This document shows, piece after piece, positions 22,643 through 33,700 of a stretch of 64,000 nucleotides of DNA. Every line of letters starts with the position of its first letter. The stretch's first letter is position 1. The stretch spans positions 62,001-126,000 of the forward strand of contig JAKSZP010014468.1 in assembly GCA_022478985.1 (NCBI GenBank), read 5' to 3'. The notes under the pieces are model-generated. The model had not been told where the DNA came from. It saw only the letters and a list, made by a program, of their open reading frames with translations, and made no database searches. The translations under genes were made by a program, and so were the position numbers. The stretch is from Massospora cicadina. Lineage: Eukaryota > Entomophthoromycota > Entomophthoromycetes > Entomophthorales > Entomophthoraceae.

Positions 22643-24063
22643 CACACCTTAGGTGCGAGGGGGTGGGCCCCAGGCCCACCAGCCTCTTCTAGGTCCTGAC
22701 AGGCTTTCACAGCAGCGCGGGTGTTAGCAGCAATGCTATCGGAGTTTTTGTTGATTTTTTTGGAAAGAGTCACATTTGCTTTGGCCTTCACTTTTTGTTT
22801 TCCCAACATTGGATGAATTTTTTGCGGTGCGGATGAGTTCAGTGCACCATTGAGCGGGTCAAAAAAATTTTTTTCAGTTGGGATAGGTCCCAAGTCAGTT
22901 TTGACTAGAGCTTGGGTGCAATGATTGGGTGAAATTGAGTCTCCCATTGGATCCTCAGGTTGAGTGGCCCACTTGGCATGGGCTTCCCAATCTGATTAGT
23001 TGATGGATTCCCAAGTTGCTTCCACTGCGAAGGTTTCCATATCCTCCTGGCATTGTGAGTGTGGGATAGCGGTGGTGGCCTTGGCCATTTCCTTGGCCGC
23101 GGCCCTATGGGCCTGCTAAGACTTCTTCCGTTATTGCGGGGAGATAGGCTTTGCCAATAGGTAGCAGCCTTGTGCTCCCCATGGGAAAGCCTCCTTGGTG
23201 CTTGCAGTTGGTTCATAGTGCGCCTCTCCGTTGGCCATGGCCACTGAGGGGTGCTCTTGGAATGTGACGCCCTCCTTGATGGGGCATGTGTGCGCCTTGT
23301 GGCCAAACATGTCACAGTGGGTGCAAATGGGGGGCGCGCTGTCCACGGTCACCTGGAATGGGTGGGTGGTATGCCCTGCAATATCAATAAAAGTGGAGTG
23401 CAGGATCTGGGTTAGGTCCTTCACTATCTCATCAGTTGGGGTCAGAACTGCGATGGCTTTGCCAGTGCACAGGTGTGGTATCAGCGTGAAGCGTTGCATT
23501 TTGAAAGATTGTATTTCGCCATATATGGTGAGACCATCTTTCAGGTGTTGCTCCAAAATGTCACGTTTTACCATAGTAGGCAAAAAGTCAAACGTGATGA
23601 AAATTTGGTTTGATTTTGTCCATCTGGTGCATTTGGTTTTGACGACCCATTGCCCTTCAAGGAGGTCAACCACTACGCGCACCGCTGCAGCCTCGTCTGC
23701 TGCTTTTTTGCTCTCAAAACCTAGGTCCAGCCAACCGCGTGACATGGAGTGAGGTGCAACGTACACCGCGGTCAGGAAAATTTTGTGTACATCTTCACAA
23801 AACTTTTCCCATAAGGCCATTTTTTGGATGTCCAGATACACGTGGACTCTGAATTCCTCTGACAAAAGTAGTTGGGAGTGTGGCGTGTTGATGTACTGGT
23901 TGCATCATGCTTGCCATGCGAGTATCTCTGGGGAAATCATGACCGCCAGTTTTTTAAGATTTTTGTCTATTCTGCCAGATTCTCCGGGGCGTTTTTGAAC
24001 GTTGGAGGCCGCGGGCCTTCCACCTGCTCCTCTTACCTTGCTTGCCCAACTGCTCCCTGACAT
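22642..24063 (-). pseudogene. LINE 2 ORF1: CCHC RNA-binding protein
   Basis: The ATG is at 24063-24061, the same start as in LINE 1, giving 473 codons to the TGA at 22644-22642. A basic N-terminus is followed by the RNA-binding region (about codons 60-230) and an intact CCHC knuckle CTHCDMFGHKAHTC near 23283-23325. The C-terminal tail is rich in Ala, Lys and Pro. Internal stops lie near 23910, 23130 and 22998; otherwise the frame is continuous. Family knowledge: ORF1 packages LINE RNA. The stop and the ORF2 start share the sequence TGATG. Confidence 0.9.
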
Positions 24064-24123
24064 GGGCGCAGACTAATCTCCTCTGTGAGATTATCAAACT
24101 AGATTCAGTCTTGAATTGTTTAG

Positions 24124-24143
24124 GTTGCAATAGTGATTGCAAC
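24124..24143 (-). promoter_or_regulatory. Conserved hairpin in LINE 2 5' leader
   Basis: GTTGCAAT and ATTGCAAC are perfect inverted repeats around AGTG, about 60 nt upstream of the ORF1 start. LINE 1 keeps the same structure at 24397-24417, with one mismatch in the arm. Full-length LINEs carry their promoter in the 5' leader, so a role in transcription or translation is possible but not shown. Confidence 0.5.
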
Positions 24144-24157
24144 GAGAAAGAAAAGTT

Positions 24158-24173
24158 GATGTAAAATATTGAT
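24158..24173 (+). repeat. Target duplication of LINE 2, right copy
   Basis: It is identical over 16 bases to 18860-18875. Beyond it the LINE 1 5' end resumes at 24174. Confidence 0.95.
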
Positions 24174-24338
24174 GAACTGGTTACTTTGCTTGCCAGGCTA
24201 AAATATCTATGAGATACTAACAGCCAGTTTTTTGTTTTTATCTAGGATACTGGTGTCACCGGGGCGTTTACAAATTTTGGATGGTGCAGGGCAAAATTCT
24301 GTGCCCTTAACTTTGCTAGCCCAACTGCTACCCAACAT
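24174..24338 (-). pseudogene. LINE 1 ORF1, N-terminal piece
   Basis: The ATG at 24338-24336 begins MLGSSWASKVKG, matching MSGSSWASKVRG in LINE 2. The piece has about 55 codons with two internal TAG stops, and ends where LINE 2 was inserted. The downstream part is at 17666-18875. The LINE 1 5' leader occupies 24339-24431. Confidence 0.85.
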
Positions 24339-24431
24339 TGGGTGCACACTAATCTCCTCAAAGATTATTAAAATTACCTAACCTTGAATCAAAATTGTTG
24401 CAATTAGTGATTGCAGCGAGAAAGAAAAGTT

Positions 24432-24446
24432 AAAACATGGTGAATG
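24432..24446 (+). repeat. Target duplication of LINE 1, right copy
   Basis: AAAACATGGTGAATG; one base differs from 13894-13908. Element D coding resumes directly to its right. Confidence 0.85.
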
Positions 24447-24910
24447 CAGAATGAGGTGTTTTCTCAGAGTTGATGGTTGTCAGACATTGGATAAAGAGGG
24501 AATACTTGGTAAAGGGGTCGATGGACACCATAATTGCGTTATACTTATTTTAATGTGAAGCTCAGGAACGAAGTCAATAAATACTGATCTCCATTGGTCT
24601 TCTGCTTAATGCAGGGTCAAAGGAGACCCTTTTTACCTGACCTATCATACTTGGCTCATGCGCATGTCATGCAATTGGTGATCCTTATGATATGTTTTTG
24701 GAGATACAGGCCAAATAAAAAACGCTTCACCAGATCTAAGAATTTTTTACCTGAGTGTACACTATTGGGGATAAGATGAGCACAAATAACCTCTTTTTAA
24801 AGTTATGGAACTCAAACACTACATCTAAATGGTATTAACCCTCCGTCAGTGAGTAGTGATTTCAATTATGACCTAGGATTACCAGCTGGACAGACAACTC
24901 AGCTCCATCA
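24447..24910 (-). pseudogene. Element D integrase N-terminal half
   Basis: Read right to left it gives the HHCC end RITNCMTCAXAKYDRSGKKG near 24690-24630, matching IINCVTCAQAKLNRSGRNG in element C. Then comes a core start DPFTKYSLFIQCLTT near 24500, which runs on into the LINE 1 site and joins 13908. Upstream, GLIPFRCSVXVP matches C as well. It is cut at 24910 by the LTR of F. Stops replace conserved residues at several sites. Confidence 0.8.
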
Positions 24911-25431
24911 TGTGGGGCCTCCATTTTTGAGCTTTATGGTTCTATGTCCAAGAAGCCTGACAGTCAAAAATTGAAGCCATTCAAGACACATGAATATATA
25001 ATAATTTGCTTGGTGCCAAGTCATCGCTTAGGTCCCATCAGCTAGAGTATTTATCCTATGGAAGTACAGCGAACTTTACTTATTGAAATAAGTAACAAAA
25101 TGAGATATAGAATTATTGATGCAGCTTTATTGTAGTATAAAATAGGGGTTTATATGTCAAATTTAACAATATAAACTCCATAAGGAAACATAAAAAAATT
25201 AATAGCGGGGAAAATAAGATGGGAGGAACTTGGTCAAGAGATGAATTTCAGAATTTATTATGTTTTGTAGCTAATTTTGATAGGGAGAAAAGGTAGATTT
25301 AATGTAGAAAGTCAGTTGATACTTAATATCACTTAGGTTGATCGTTGGTAAGATCCTTAATTCTTACCATTTTTGCAGGTTCTTCTTAATCTAGTGCCTC
25401 AAGTGCCATCTAGAGTAATGGTCGCCTGACA
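24911..25431 (-). repeat. 3' LTR of element F
   Basis: On the minus strand it runs TGTCAGGCGACC ... CCCACA. It aligns end to end with 45501-46023, for example the shared TAGAGTAATGGTCGCCTGACA end and the TTAACAATA stretch. Many point differences show age. Confidence 0.88.
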
Positions 25432-27130
25432 TTCTGATGATACTTCACTTTATTTAGATAGGATTTTATTATGTGTATATTAAGCTCAAATTGTCTGATA
25501 AAATTTCTTAATACTGATTTGAGCCTTACCAACCATAAATCTTTCAATATAAATAATCAATGTAACTTATTTTAAACCCCTTCTTGGGTACTCCCATCAA
25601 TTCTGTCATAGGAGTTAAGTCAAATTATTCCCATTATGTACAATTTTATGATATCTGAATTTTTCTCCCTTAAAAATATTGTCATGAGAATACTGATGTA
25701 AGAATTAGCTATGTAAGCGGGTGATAGTTGCTACAGTTTCTAAAAACTTAATTAAGTATTAGTTTTCACATTTGTTGTATATATTTTATGGCCCATCCTA
25801 GATTGAAAGTACTTATCCTCTTCAGGGCTCTATAAAATTTTGAAATTATAAAGGTTTAAATGAAATCTCAAAAAGCAGGTATAGGGGCGCGATGTATTTT
25901 CTTCTTGGCCTTCTCTTGTGGCCATCTTGGCTAGAGGTTTATTGCCTCTGATTGAAGTAGTATGTTCTTCTAAGCTATTCTTTGCGCTTTCCAGGATTTT
26001 TAGTATCATCACTATTAACTTAAAGAACTACTAGAGCCAAAATTCTAGGTTTTCTTCCATATATGGTATAGAAGTATGACAAAAGATAAATTAATTGAAA
26101 CATAAACTGTAAACTATCAACGCACTTGGGAGATTTTGGTCCTAGTGTAATAAATTTGGTAGTGGCTATTTTGTGTAGTATTAAAACTATCTTCTCATTT
26201 GCTCTTTCTATTTTTCTGTTAGTTGATGGGTTGTAGGTCGCTGAAAATAGTTGTTGAGCTATCATGATCGTTGTTAAGATTCTCAAATCTCTTGAAGTAA
26301 AGTATTCCCATTGTTACATAGCATACCTGCAGGCTGCTATGTTTAGTAAATATTTTTATATAAAAAATTTAGTGGTAGCCTTGTCAGTCTGCGTGAGAAT
26401 GGTTATGTTTTTACCAACTTTAGGAAGTGATTTATCTAAAAAATGTATTTATTCCCTCCTTTTTATTCAAGTTTTGGACCTATGAAGTCTAAGCTGATGG
26501 TATGAAATGGTTACTAAGAGGTCATAGGCTGATACTTATTCTAGACCTTATGCGGCGTCTGCTCTTTTAAAAGTTATGCAAGCTCTAAGACTTCACTCCA
26601 GAGTCAAATATTCCTTCCAAATAGTAGCAATCCTTATTCCATTTGAAAGTTTACTTGGTACCACATGTACTAAGGTATTGTGGGCTTCAATTATAAACGG
26701 AAACTTTTGAAGGTTGCAAGAAAGGTAGCCAGTCAGTTTCAACTTTCTTGAGTAAAATCTGTAAAAAACATTCAAATTTTTAGTGTGTCAATTATAGCAT
26801 CTTTTGAAATAGTTCATCTTTGTTCTCCCTATAACTGGCTTCATATGTAAGTTTTGTAACCGTTCAGCTTTGCTATTGTCTTGGTATAGTAGGGTCAGTC
26901 AAGTAAATCCATTTGCATTAATGTGCTTCAAACCTAGATTAATGAAGGTATTCATGTCGTATTTCTGAAGTTAATAATTCCAGTGGTCTAGTCTTCCTGT
27001 CACATCTTTCATCTTTTGCAACCACATTAAAAAAGCGTGATCTGTAACAACTGTAAAATTTGGCCATATAACAAGGGCTGGATAGTTTCACCACCATGAT
27101 AGCAGCTAAGCACTTTTCTCCATAACGCTG
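25432..27130 (-). pseudogene. Element F integrase and C-terminal end
   Basis: The frame at 26286-26020 reads AQQLFSATYNPSTNRKIERA, matching element B's AQQLFSAPYNPSTNGAVERV and keeping the catalytic Glu. The C-terminal end near 25930 (LAKMATREGQEEN) also matches B. The HHCC region and first core Asp, expected near 26400-27100, are too broken to assign with confidence. Confidence 0.7.
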
Positions 27131-28540
27131 TAATTTTTCTCAGTTTAAGAAAGTGCACTGCTGTAATAAGTCTTTGGATGTCAATGCATTTATCATCAGT
27201 TGTAAGAGTATGGCTCCTACGGCTAAGTCTGAGACATCTGTAAACAGGATGAAGGGCTTTTCATAATCTGGATATTGTAGAATCAGTCTTTTATTCAGCA
27301 AATCCTTCATGGTCTTGAATGCAGTTCTTTGCTCTACTACCCACATGAAAGGGGTATTTCTTGGTAAGCAAATGGACAAGTATGTTCAGAAAGTTGAGCG
27401 AAATCTGGTATAAATTAATTTTGTATCCCATCATTCCTAACAGTACCTGAATGTCTCAAAGATTTTTCAGCTCTGGTATCTTTGACTTTGCTCCAACAAT
27501 TTCATATAAGAGTTGAATATCTTCCTGCAATATATCATGTCTTAAAGATTCCAGTTCTGGATGTAAGAAAGTATACTTAGCAGGTTTTAGTCTAATATCA
27601 TCTTTTCTCATTCATTGTAAAACTGACTTAAAATTTACAGAAGATCAGCAAAGCTTTTGAAAACACCATTATAGCATCTAGTATAGGCTCACACATACTA
27701 ATTTCAGTTTTTTCATGATGTGATACTATTTCTGTTGAAATGAGTTGGAGCATTGCATAATCCATGAGGGAGCCAGGTAGTTTAAAATAATTATTCTGTG
27801 CTTATCAACGCTCACTTTTCGTGGTCCTCTGGCAACAGTTTTATCTATAAACAGCCACCGTTTGAGGTCCATCACAGAGAAGCAATCTGAACTGGAGAGC
27901 TGGGACAGAGCATCATCATGTTTTAAGATCTGATAGTTGTCCCTCTTAGTGAGTCTGTTTACCTTCCTGTAATCCATCACTATTCTGTGACCACCATTGT
28001 TCTTTATAAGTAACAGTGGGGACTACTATGGACTCTGGAGGGCACTAGTAAAACAGCATCCAATAATTGCTTAGGCTCAGTCTTCATGTATTGCTGCTCT
28101 ACCTTTGACTTTCATATATGGCTTCAATTGGATTGGAATTTAATCTCCTATAATGATACTATGTGTACATTTTTTCAAGTGACATAGATGACATCTGAAG
28201 TAGAGAAAATATAATTAATAATCATCATTCAGTTGATGAACTTTCTCAAGATCGTCCTGGTTTAACTTTTCAGATTTTGGAATTGAGGGATAACAAATTA
28301 AATTAATGGTGGGTTGCCAAAAACAAAGTGATTACCAATATAATAACCTTGCCAATTTAGTCAATGGTAAGTAAGCTACCTTTCCCAATCTTTATGTTTC
28401 TTAACTAAATTATCTTGGTTGGTTAGATTTCAAGTAATAAATCAATAGGTCATTGATAGGCTGGAGTGAGTATTCATGGAAAATACCTAGTTATAATCTA
28501 AATACTCCATTGACACCAGTAATATGCATCAAGAAGTTCA
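27131..28540 (-). pseudogene. Element F reverse transcriptase and RNase H
   Basis: The RNase H start LFTDVSDLAVGAILLQ is clear near 27245-27200. The reverse transcriptase block MDYRKVNRLTKRDNYQI lies at about 27980-27930 and VMDL near 27870. The catalytic box reads ILDA at 27684-27673 instead of YLDD, so the second Asp is lost. Stops and frameshifts are frequent. Confidence 0.78.
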
Positions 28541-29190
28541 GGGCTATAATCAGGATTTTCTGGTGGAAACCACTTTTGTTTTTCTGGTATGATTTTTACC
28601 TTTTCTGTAGCATAAAGTAATATGTCATATGCTAAATCTACTGATTTGAGCAATTTAAACTGTTTCTTCTAGAGGTAGAGTATTGCATAAGCAAAGAAGA
28701 CTCATGGTACTCAACCAGACAAAAGTAATTTTTCTTGATGATGACTTTATTATCAGTACAAGGGGAACTTCATAGTTGAAAAGTGATAAAAAACCCCTTT
28801 CAGATTTTGACTCCACTATATTTGAACATATATTGAATCCCATTAAGTATAGCGTAATGGCTATTGTCCAATGCAACTGTATGAGCTGAAAAAAATTGCT
28901 AACTCTTATTAGCGTAGGTGAGTATGCACCTATCTCCTTAGTGTTATTATATTGGAAGTACTATACTCTTGAGTATATTTGAGGTTGGGGGTGAGCTTAA
29001 TTTTTTTATGAGACGAGATGAGACATTGATATGTGATCCCATATCCAAGTTAGCCATAACTTGGACATTCTGTTTTACAGAATCCACTTTGATAATGTTT
29101 CCTACAACTTTTCATGAGAGGGCTAACGCCTCTCTAAGGCGTAAAGTTGCATTGAGCTTTCAGGAAGCTTATGATACTCCTTCTTGATTT
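28541..29190 (-). pseudogene. Element F protease and linker
   Basis: Near 29045-29000 the active-site loop reads ANLDMGSHINVSSRLIKKL, against AILDTGSPVNVVSSRLMKK in B. The Thr of the DTG triad has become Met, an ACG-to-ATG change, which should disable the protease. The linker ERGFLSLFNYEVPLVL near 28800-28750 matches element B's QGYLSLLNYEAPLIL. Confidence 0.78.
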
Positions 29191-30884
29191 TCAGTAGACT
29201 GTGCATGCTTGAGATGGTTTGTTTAACAAGGAGAGGTATTGATCAGCATCACTGGCTGTATAAATTTTCCTGGGGTACCAGATAACCTGAATGAGGTAAG
29301 TGCCTTCTAAGGCCTGGGCATCATCAATATTTTCAGCGTTAAGCAAACTGGAATTGCAAGCACAGTGGGTTACCTTAAAATATTTATCCTGTGTCGTCGT
29401 ACCCCCCTTCAGATTCATTTCAGAATTGTTCTAAATGCACACAAGGTGAGCAATCAGCAATGTTTCACTTCAGGTATTTTGGATCAGTTGGTTTTAGAGG
29501 CTTTAACCCTAATATGACTTCCATTTTTCCTGCTTGGCAAGGGCAGAGTCTTCTTGATATATATATATTTGGAATGGTTGTTCTTTTTGCAGTAGTTACA
29601 TTTTGGCTTCTCCTCATTCTTATGCTTGTTTTCTTTATGCTATAAACTCTGGGTTTCATAAAGCCTTTTGGAGTCTCTCTGTCTTGTGTTATTAACCACA
29701 CCAAAAGTGGCTTCTTTAATGGTTTAGAAAGAATTAAAGCTTCATTTGATAGATGTGAAGTGAATGGCTAAATCAAGACTACTATGTAATCCAGCAATGA
29801 CGGCAGCTATGGCATCGTCTAATATAAGCACCTTTGAAGTTAATAGCGTTTGGGCATTATATATAAAATAAATCCGCATTTTTGGTCTGGGTACATTTCA
29901 CTTAGCGCAATTCTCATGAAGTCCCGTTTTTTATACATAATCTTTGCTTGTAAATAGATTATTTGATAGAGGCTTCCTCTGCTTTTCTCCCAGCGAGAAG
30001 ATCTTCCATATAAAATACATAAATCTTTTGAATCAATATAGCTTATATAAAATAAATAGGCTTTTTTGATTAGTTTCAGTTTTTCAAAAAACTCAACACA
30101 TAGAGGAAAGATGCAGTACTACCTTCGCCAGTATTAAACTTTTCTCTATAGGTAGCTTAAAAGTAGTGGCCTACAACCTGTGATGACGTGTACTCTGGAA
30201 GATTCAGATTTAGTGATTTTAGTACATATACCGCTCTGTTAAATTTGACGTAAGAGTTGATATATTTGATCCTGTAATTAGAATTAAGATGTTGCTCATT
30301 TCCTGCAGGATAAGACTTGGAGTAACATCTAGCAGATTTATTATTTTTTTAATGACACTAGAATTCCTTAAGTTCTCAACATGGATATCTAGATTATGAA
30401 TTTGTACTTAAGTAGATGAGTGGTTTGTTTGCAGAAACTTGTTCTCATCCTCTAATACTCAATTTGGCTATTCAAATCCTCCCACATCTCTTTGTATTCA
30501 ATGCTCTGAAAAGTCTTGTAAGTATTGGCTTTCAGATCTTCTTTAAAATGGAGTTCCAGCGTCGCTCAGCTTCATTAAGGTGACAATAGACTTGATTGCT
30601 ATAGATTTGACTAAATAAGTTGACTCTAACTTTGCTTTATAATTTGTCGAATCACTCAGTATTGGAAAGAGTAAACACCTGAGTTGCATGGGATATAAGA
30701 TCCTTATCTTGGGACACTTGAGAAAATATGTTTTGAGATAGATGAAGTCTCAGAAGCTCAATGGGTTTCCAGCTAATTAAAAGTTTTAGGGCTTACTCTA
30801 GCTGGAACTAAAGGAGTGATTTGTTTTTCTCAATATGATGGCTAGCAAAATTTTGGGCCGGCATTTTGCCATGGGGCTTGGTAT
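29191..30884 (-). pseudogene. Element F gag, C-terminal part
   Basis: The frame at 29418-29191 contains ASDADQYLSLLNKP, matching ASDVDQLVASILCLP just before the protease of B. Farther upstream (29430-30880) no block stands out; it should be gag by position. C is inserted at 30885-30889. Confidence 0.55.
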
Positions 30885-30889
30885 CTTGT
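30885..30889 (+). repeat. Target duplication of element C, left copy
   Basis: CTTGT here and TTTGT at 44801-44805 flank the TG...CA ends of C. They differ by one C/T change, in line with decay of an original 5-bp duplication. Confidence 0.65.
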
Positions 30890-31020
30890 TGTAAGTCCAG
30901 GAAATCCTCTCTGTGTGGACTGGGCAATCTTCCTGTTTTTAAATATAAAGGGTCTGAAGATGGCGTTGTATCCCTTGTCACCCAGGCTATCTCACCCACA
31001 TGGTAGACAAGCGCTGGGTA
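30890..31020 (+). repeat. 5' LTR of element C, first piece
   Basis: It starts TGTAAGTCCAGG and aligns with 43372-43506, sharing GACTGGGCAATCTTCC-like and CACCCAGGCTATCTCACCC stretches. It stops at GGGTA, where B was inserted. The second piece is 37620-38910. Confidence 0.9.
31016..31020 (+). repeat. Target duplication of element B, left copy
   Basis: GGGTA, identical to 37620-37624. The 3' LTR of C has one GGGTA at the matching place (about 43504-43508), which is the unoccupied site. Confidence 0.95.
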
Positions 31021-31762
31021 TGTCAGACATTTGCCCTCCAGGATGCAAAGTAAGAATGTTGGGGGGCAAACAGGGGAAAATCGGAGAAACATCAGACATT
31101 TAGCCACCTCCAATAATACATCAATCAATTTTATTACTAAGGACGATTTCGCCGGCCAAAAGACCCTGGCTGACTCTTGTTGGAACCCAAAAACTCGAGG
31201 CCCCAAGTTTCCTACTAAAACTCGGAATAATCCTATGAGTTTGGGGGTTGGATTACCTTAAGCTCGCAGCCAAATCCCATCCTTATCACAGAGGATTTTC
31301 CCTCAACCCCTACTAACTTGGTCCAGGTCACACCGCGGCGACCAGACCCTTTTTTAGGGTCAAAGGGTGAACAATGGAGTGAAATTCTTTTCCCGCCCAG
31401 TGATTGGGTGAATTGATGAAAGCCTTACTTCATGGAGCCAAACTCCCTATCATCAGCCCCTCTTGGCCGCTTCTAAACTAGCGCGAGTTTGAAACGATCT
31501 GATAGGCCCGCTTCCCATATTCCCTAATTCATAATGTATCAAGTATTCCAAACTTCAAGTCTTAATACTTTAATTACGAAGTATTGACATTTATGGGGTT
31601 CATTTCTTACTCTCCAAAGCCTCAATAAAATCCATAAAAAATCACTTTTTTCAAGGGTTCTATTATTTATTAAGTTTGTTATATTGGTGGTATCAACCCC
31701 AAAATTGTTGGATTTTAGGTAAATTAGCACCTAGTGAGCCCTCAAGTACTAAAAATCCAACA
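31021..31762 (+). repeat. 5' LTR of element B
   Basis: It runs from TGTCAGACATTTG to AAAATCCAACA and aligns along its whole length with 36875-37619. It should carry the promoter; no strong TATA box stands out, though A/T-rich stretches lie near 31620-31680. Confidence 0.95.
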
Positions 31763-31764
31763 AG

Positions 31765-31782
31765 TGGTGCTCACTACAGGGG
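31765..31782 (+). other. Primer-binding site of element B
   Basis: TGGTGCTCACTACAGGGG lies two bases after the LTR, where the 3' end of a tRNA should pair to prime minus-strand synthesis. Elements G (TGGTGCTCTGTTACAGGG) and F (TTGGTTCTTACTACAGGG) have near-identical sequence at the same place. The tRNA identity was not established. Confidence 0.7.
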
Positions 31783-31812
31783 GTGCCTTATACCACAAAA
31801 ACTACGAAAATA

Positions 31813-33403
31813 ATGGAGATTAACCCTCAGTTAGTCGCTATTCAACTCCAGCTAGCTAGTGCTTTGTCTCGCCTCAAAAGGCTCGAGCAGCACTCCTTGC
31901 AAGGCCCTCATGGGGCCTCCCCTTCTATTCACAAACCTACGTTTAGGGATAAGTTTACCCTGGGTGAGGGCAGTATGCCACCTTCCTCTTTGTTTATGAA
32001 GCTGCGATGGAATGAGCAACTGACCCACAAAAACTAAGGTACATCCTTCCTTTCTTGAGTTGTGGCGCTAAGAAATCATGGTGCCACACATGGCCACCCT
32101 CAGCACCTGGGCGGAGGTGAAGCAATCACTAATCGAGGAATTTGGCTCCCTACGAAGTTTACACAGGCATAAACAGGCCTTCATGTGCCTTAGCCTGCAA
32201 CAGGGCAAATCCATCACTTCCTTTACTGAATGCTTTTACTCTCTCTCTCAGCCTCTATTGCTTGCTAAGATGCTACCCCTAGACGATGCTATTGTGGCTA
32301 TCTTGGCTAGCTTGGCGTCACATCCCTCTTTAGCAATGCATCTCTCTGCTGTAAAAAGTTCATTTACAAGTGTACGTGATATCCAGGATGCCTTGTTAGA
32401 TGTGGCTGACATTTATGAATTTGACCCTACACCAGGGTCTCAAAGCCAACCAACTATGGCCACTATGTTCGCTTCTTCTACGGCTGTCACCCTTTGGGAA
32501 CCTGCCCTTGCGGATTTTTCTGCTCAACCTGCTTCTACTTCTTATGATTATAAGCAGATGATTATAGCTGTGACAGGAAAGTGCTTCTCATCATCTTCCG
32601 CTCAACCACCTCAATTGGTGAAAGCAGACGACCCCTTAGCCGACCCTCCTTTTCTTCAGAGCGGACTATTCAAGGGGCTCCAAAATCGGCGCCTAAGCCT
32701 AAACCCATTTCGTGGGTATCGCCTGCTCCCACTAACAATGGGTTAAATGCCCCGGTCACCAAGGCTACACTGCCTATCTTCTCAAAGGACCCAGCCACTA
32801 ATCAACCAAAAGCTCGTGTAGCTCAAACGCCACGTCCTCTTAAGGCGTTACCTGTCTCTTTGCCGGCTGTATCTCTGCCAAAACCTCAAATCATGAAGCA
32901 ACCCAAACCTGCCCTTTCTAAGGCGCTAGTCAAAGTAGTTTTCAATCCTCTACTGCTCATAACAGTTAATATGTCGGAAATATTATTCCAGGACCTAACT
33001 GGTCCTAAAGGAAGCTCTGACCATACCACACCCCCTATGGACGCGCTAACATGCATTGAGAATCCCTCTGATGAGGAGACTGAGGGGGGTTGTGAAGATA
33101 ACGGTCACTATGTCTTAGGAGCTCCAGGTGAAGTGGAAGTACCCAACCGATTAAAACCCAAGAGAGTAAATTGAGCTAAAGTGCCCAACCGCGCCTATCT
33201 TTATCAGGTGCTGAGAGTCTTGGAGGTGATTGATAAAGCCAGTGATGTGGATCAGCTTGTTGCTTCTATTCTCTGCCTCCCCTTGAGAGTTTATATGCTG
33301 CAGACTATCCAGGAGAAATACCGTGAGACTGCCAACCGCCTTGCTTCTACTTTTGATCTCAAGGAAGTTTTTGCCCTTCCCCCAAGCTGGGTGGAACTTT
33401 AAC
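31813..33403 (+). pseudogene. Element B gag
   Basis: Gag forms the particle. The ATG at 31813 begins a frame with a coiled-coil-like start (LQLASALSRLKRLEQHS). A frameshift near 32037 leads into a frame with a typical retrotransposon gag core: MVPHMATLSTWAEV, then SLIEEFGSLRS near 32128-32160. A second shift near 32640 leads into a Pro/Lys-rich region with one TGA (33172-33174) and then the region before the protease. No CCHC knuckle was found, so this gag type may lack one. Confidence 0.8.
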
Positions 33404-33700
33404 CAAAGTAGAAGTCGTTGTTAATGGAGTGCGGGTTAAGGCGATTCTTGATACTGGGTCCCCTGTGAACGTTGTGTCATCTAGGCTCATGAAAAAAAAT
33501 CAAGTTGGCCCCCGACCTTGAGTATACCCAAGAGTTTGGCACTGCGGGGCCAACCAATACTCGCGCCATTAGGGCTTACTCATCTCTACCCATCCAATTT
33601 GGGAAGCTTCTCCTCTCAGCCCCCGCAGTGGCTCTATCCAACAATACATATGACATGCTCATTGGTACCTAATTCATACTCGATTATGAGGAAATTATCA
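33404..33700 (+). pseudogene. Element B protease
   Basis: An aspartic protease that would cut the polyprotein. The active loop AILDTGSPVNVVSSRLM is intact, with DTGS at 33450-33461. A run of eight A at 33492-33499 shifts the frame. The second half ends with the MLIGT block near 33655, with a TAA directly after it at 33670-33672. The block ends just before the MKQGYLSLLNYEAP linker shared with F. Confidence 0.85.

Larger units (their letters stand above)
18876..24157 (-). mobile_element. LINE 2, full length, nested in LINE 1
   Basis: A 5.28-kb minus-strand LINE with a perfect 16-bp target duplication, a 94-nt 5' leader, ORF1, ORF2 and a short 3' region. It is the same family as LINE 1 and lies in the same orientation, inserted about 260 bp from the LINE 1 5' end. 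It carries fewer lesions than LINE 1, consistent with being younger. Full length at both ends means reverse transcription ran to completion. Confidence 0.93.
13909..24431 (-). mobile_element. LINE 1, full length, interrupted by LINE 2
   Basis: The minus-strand LINE has its 5' end at 24431 and its 3' end at 13909. It is flanked by a 15-bp duplication and inserted in the integrase of D. Its own sequence is 13909-18875 plus 24174-24431, about 5.2 kb; LINE 2 occupies the rest. The 5' end aligns over about 250 bp with the 5' end of LINE 2. Both ORFs carry many stops and frameshifts. The 3' end is A/T rich (ATTTAAAAATT on the minus strand). Confidence 0.85.

Noticed and set aside
23885..24431. Tandem promoter monomers in the LINE 5' leader
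   Set aside because: The two leader copies are separated by a 16-bp target duplication and belong to different elements, LINE 2 and the LINE 1 that it interrupted.
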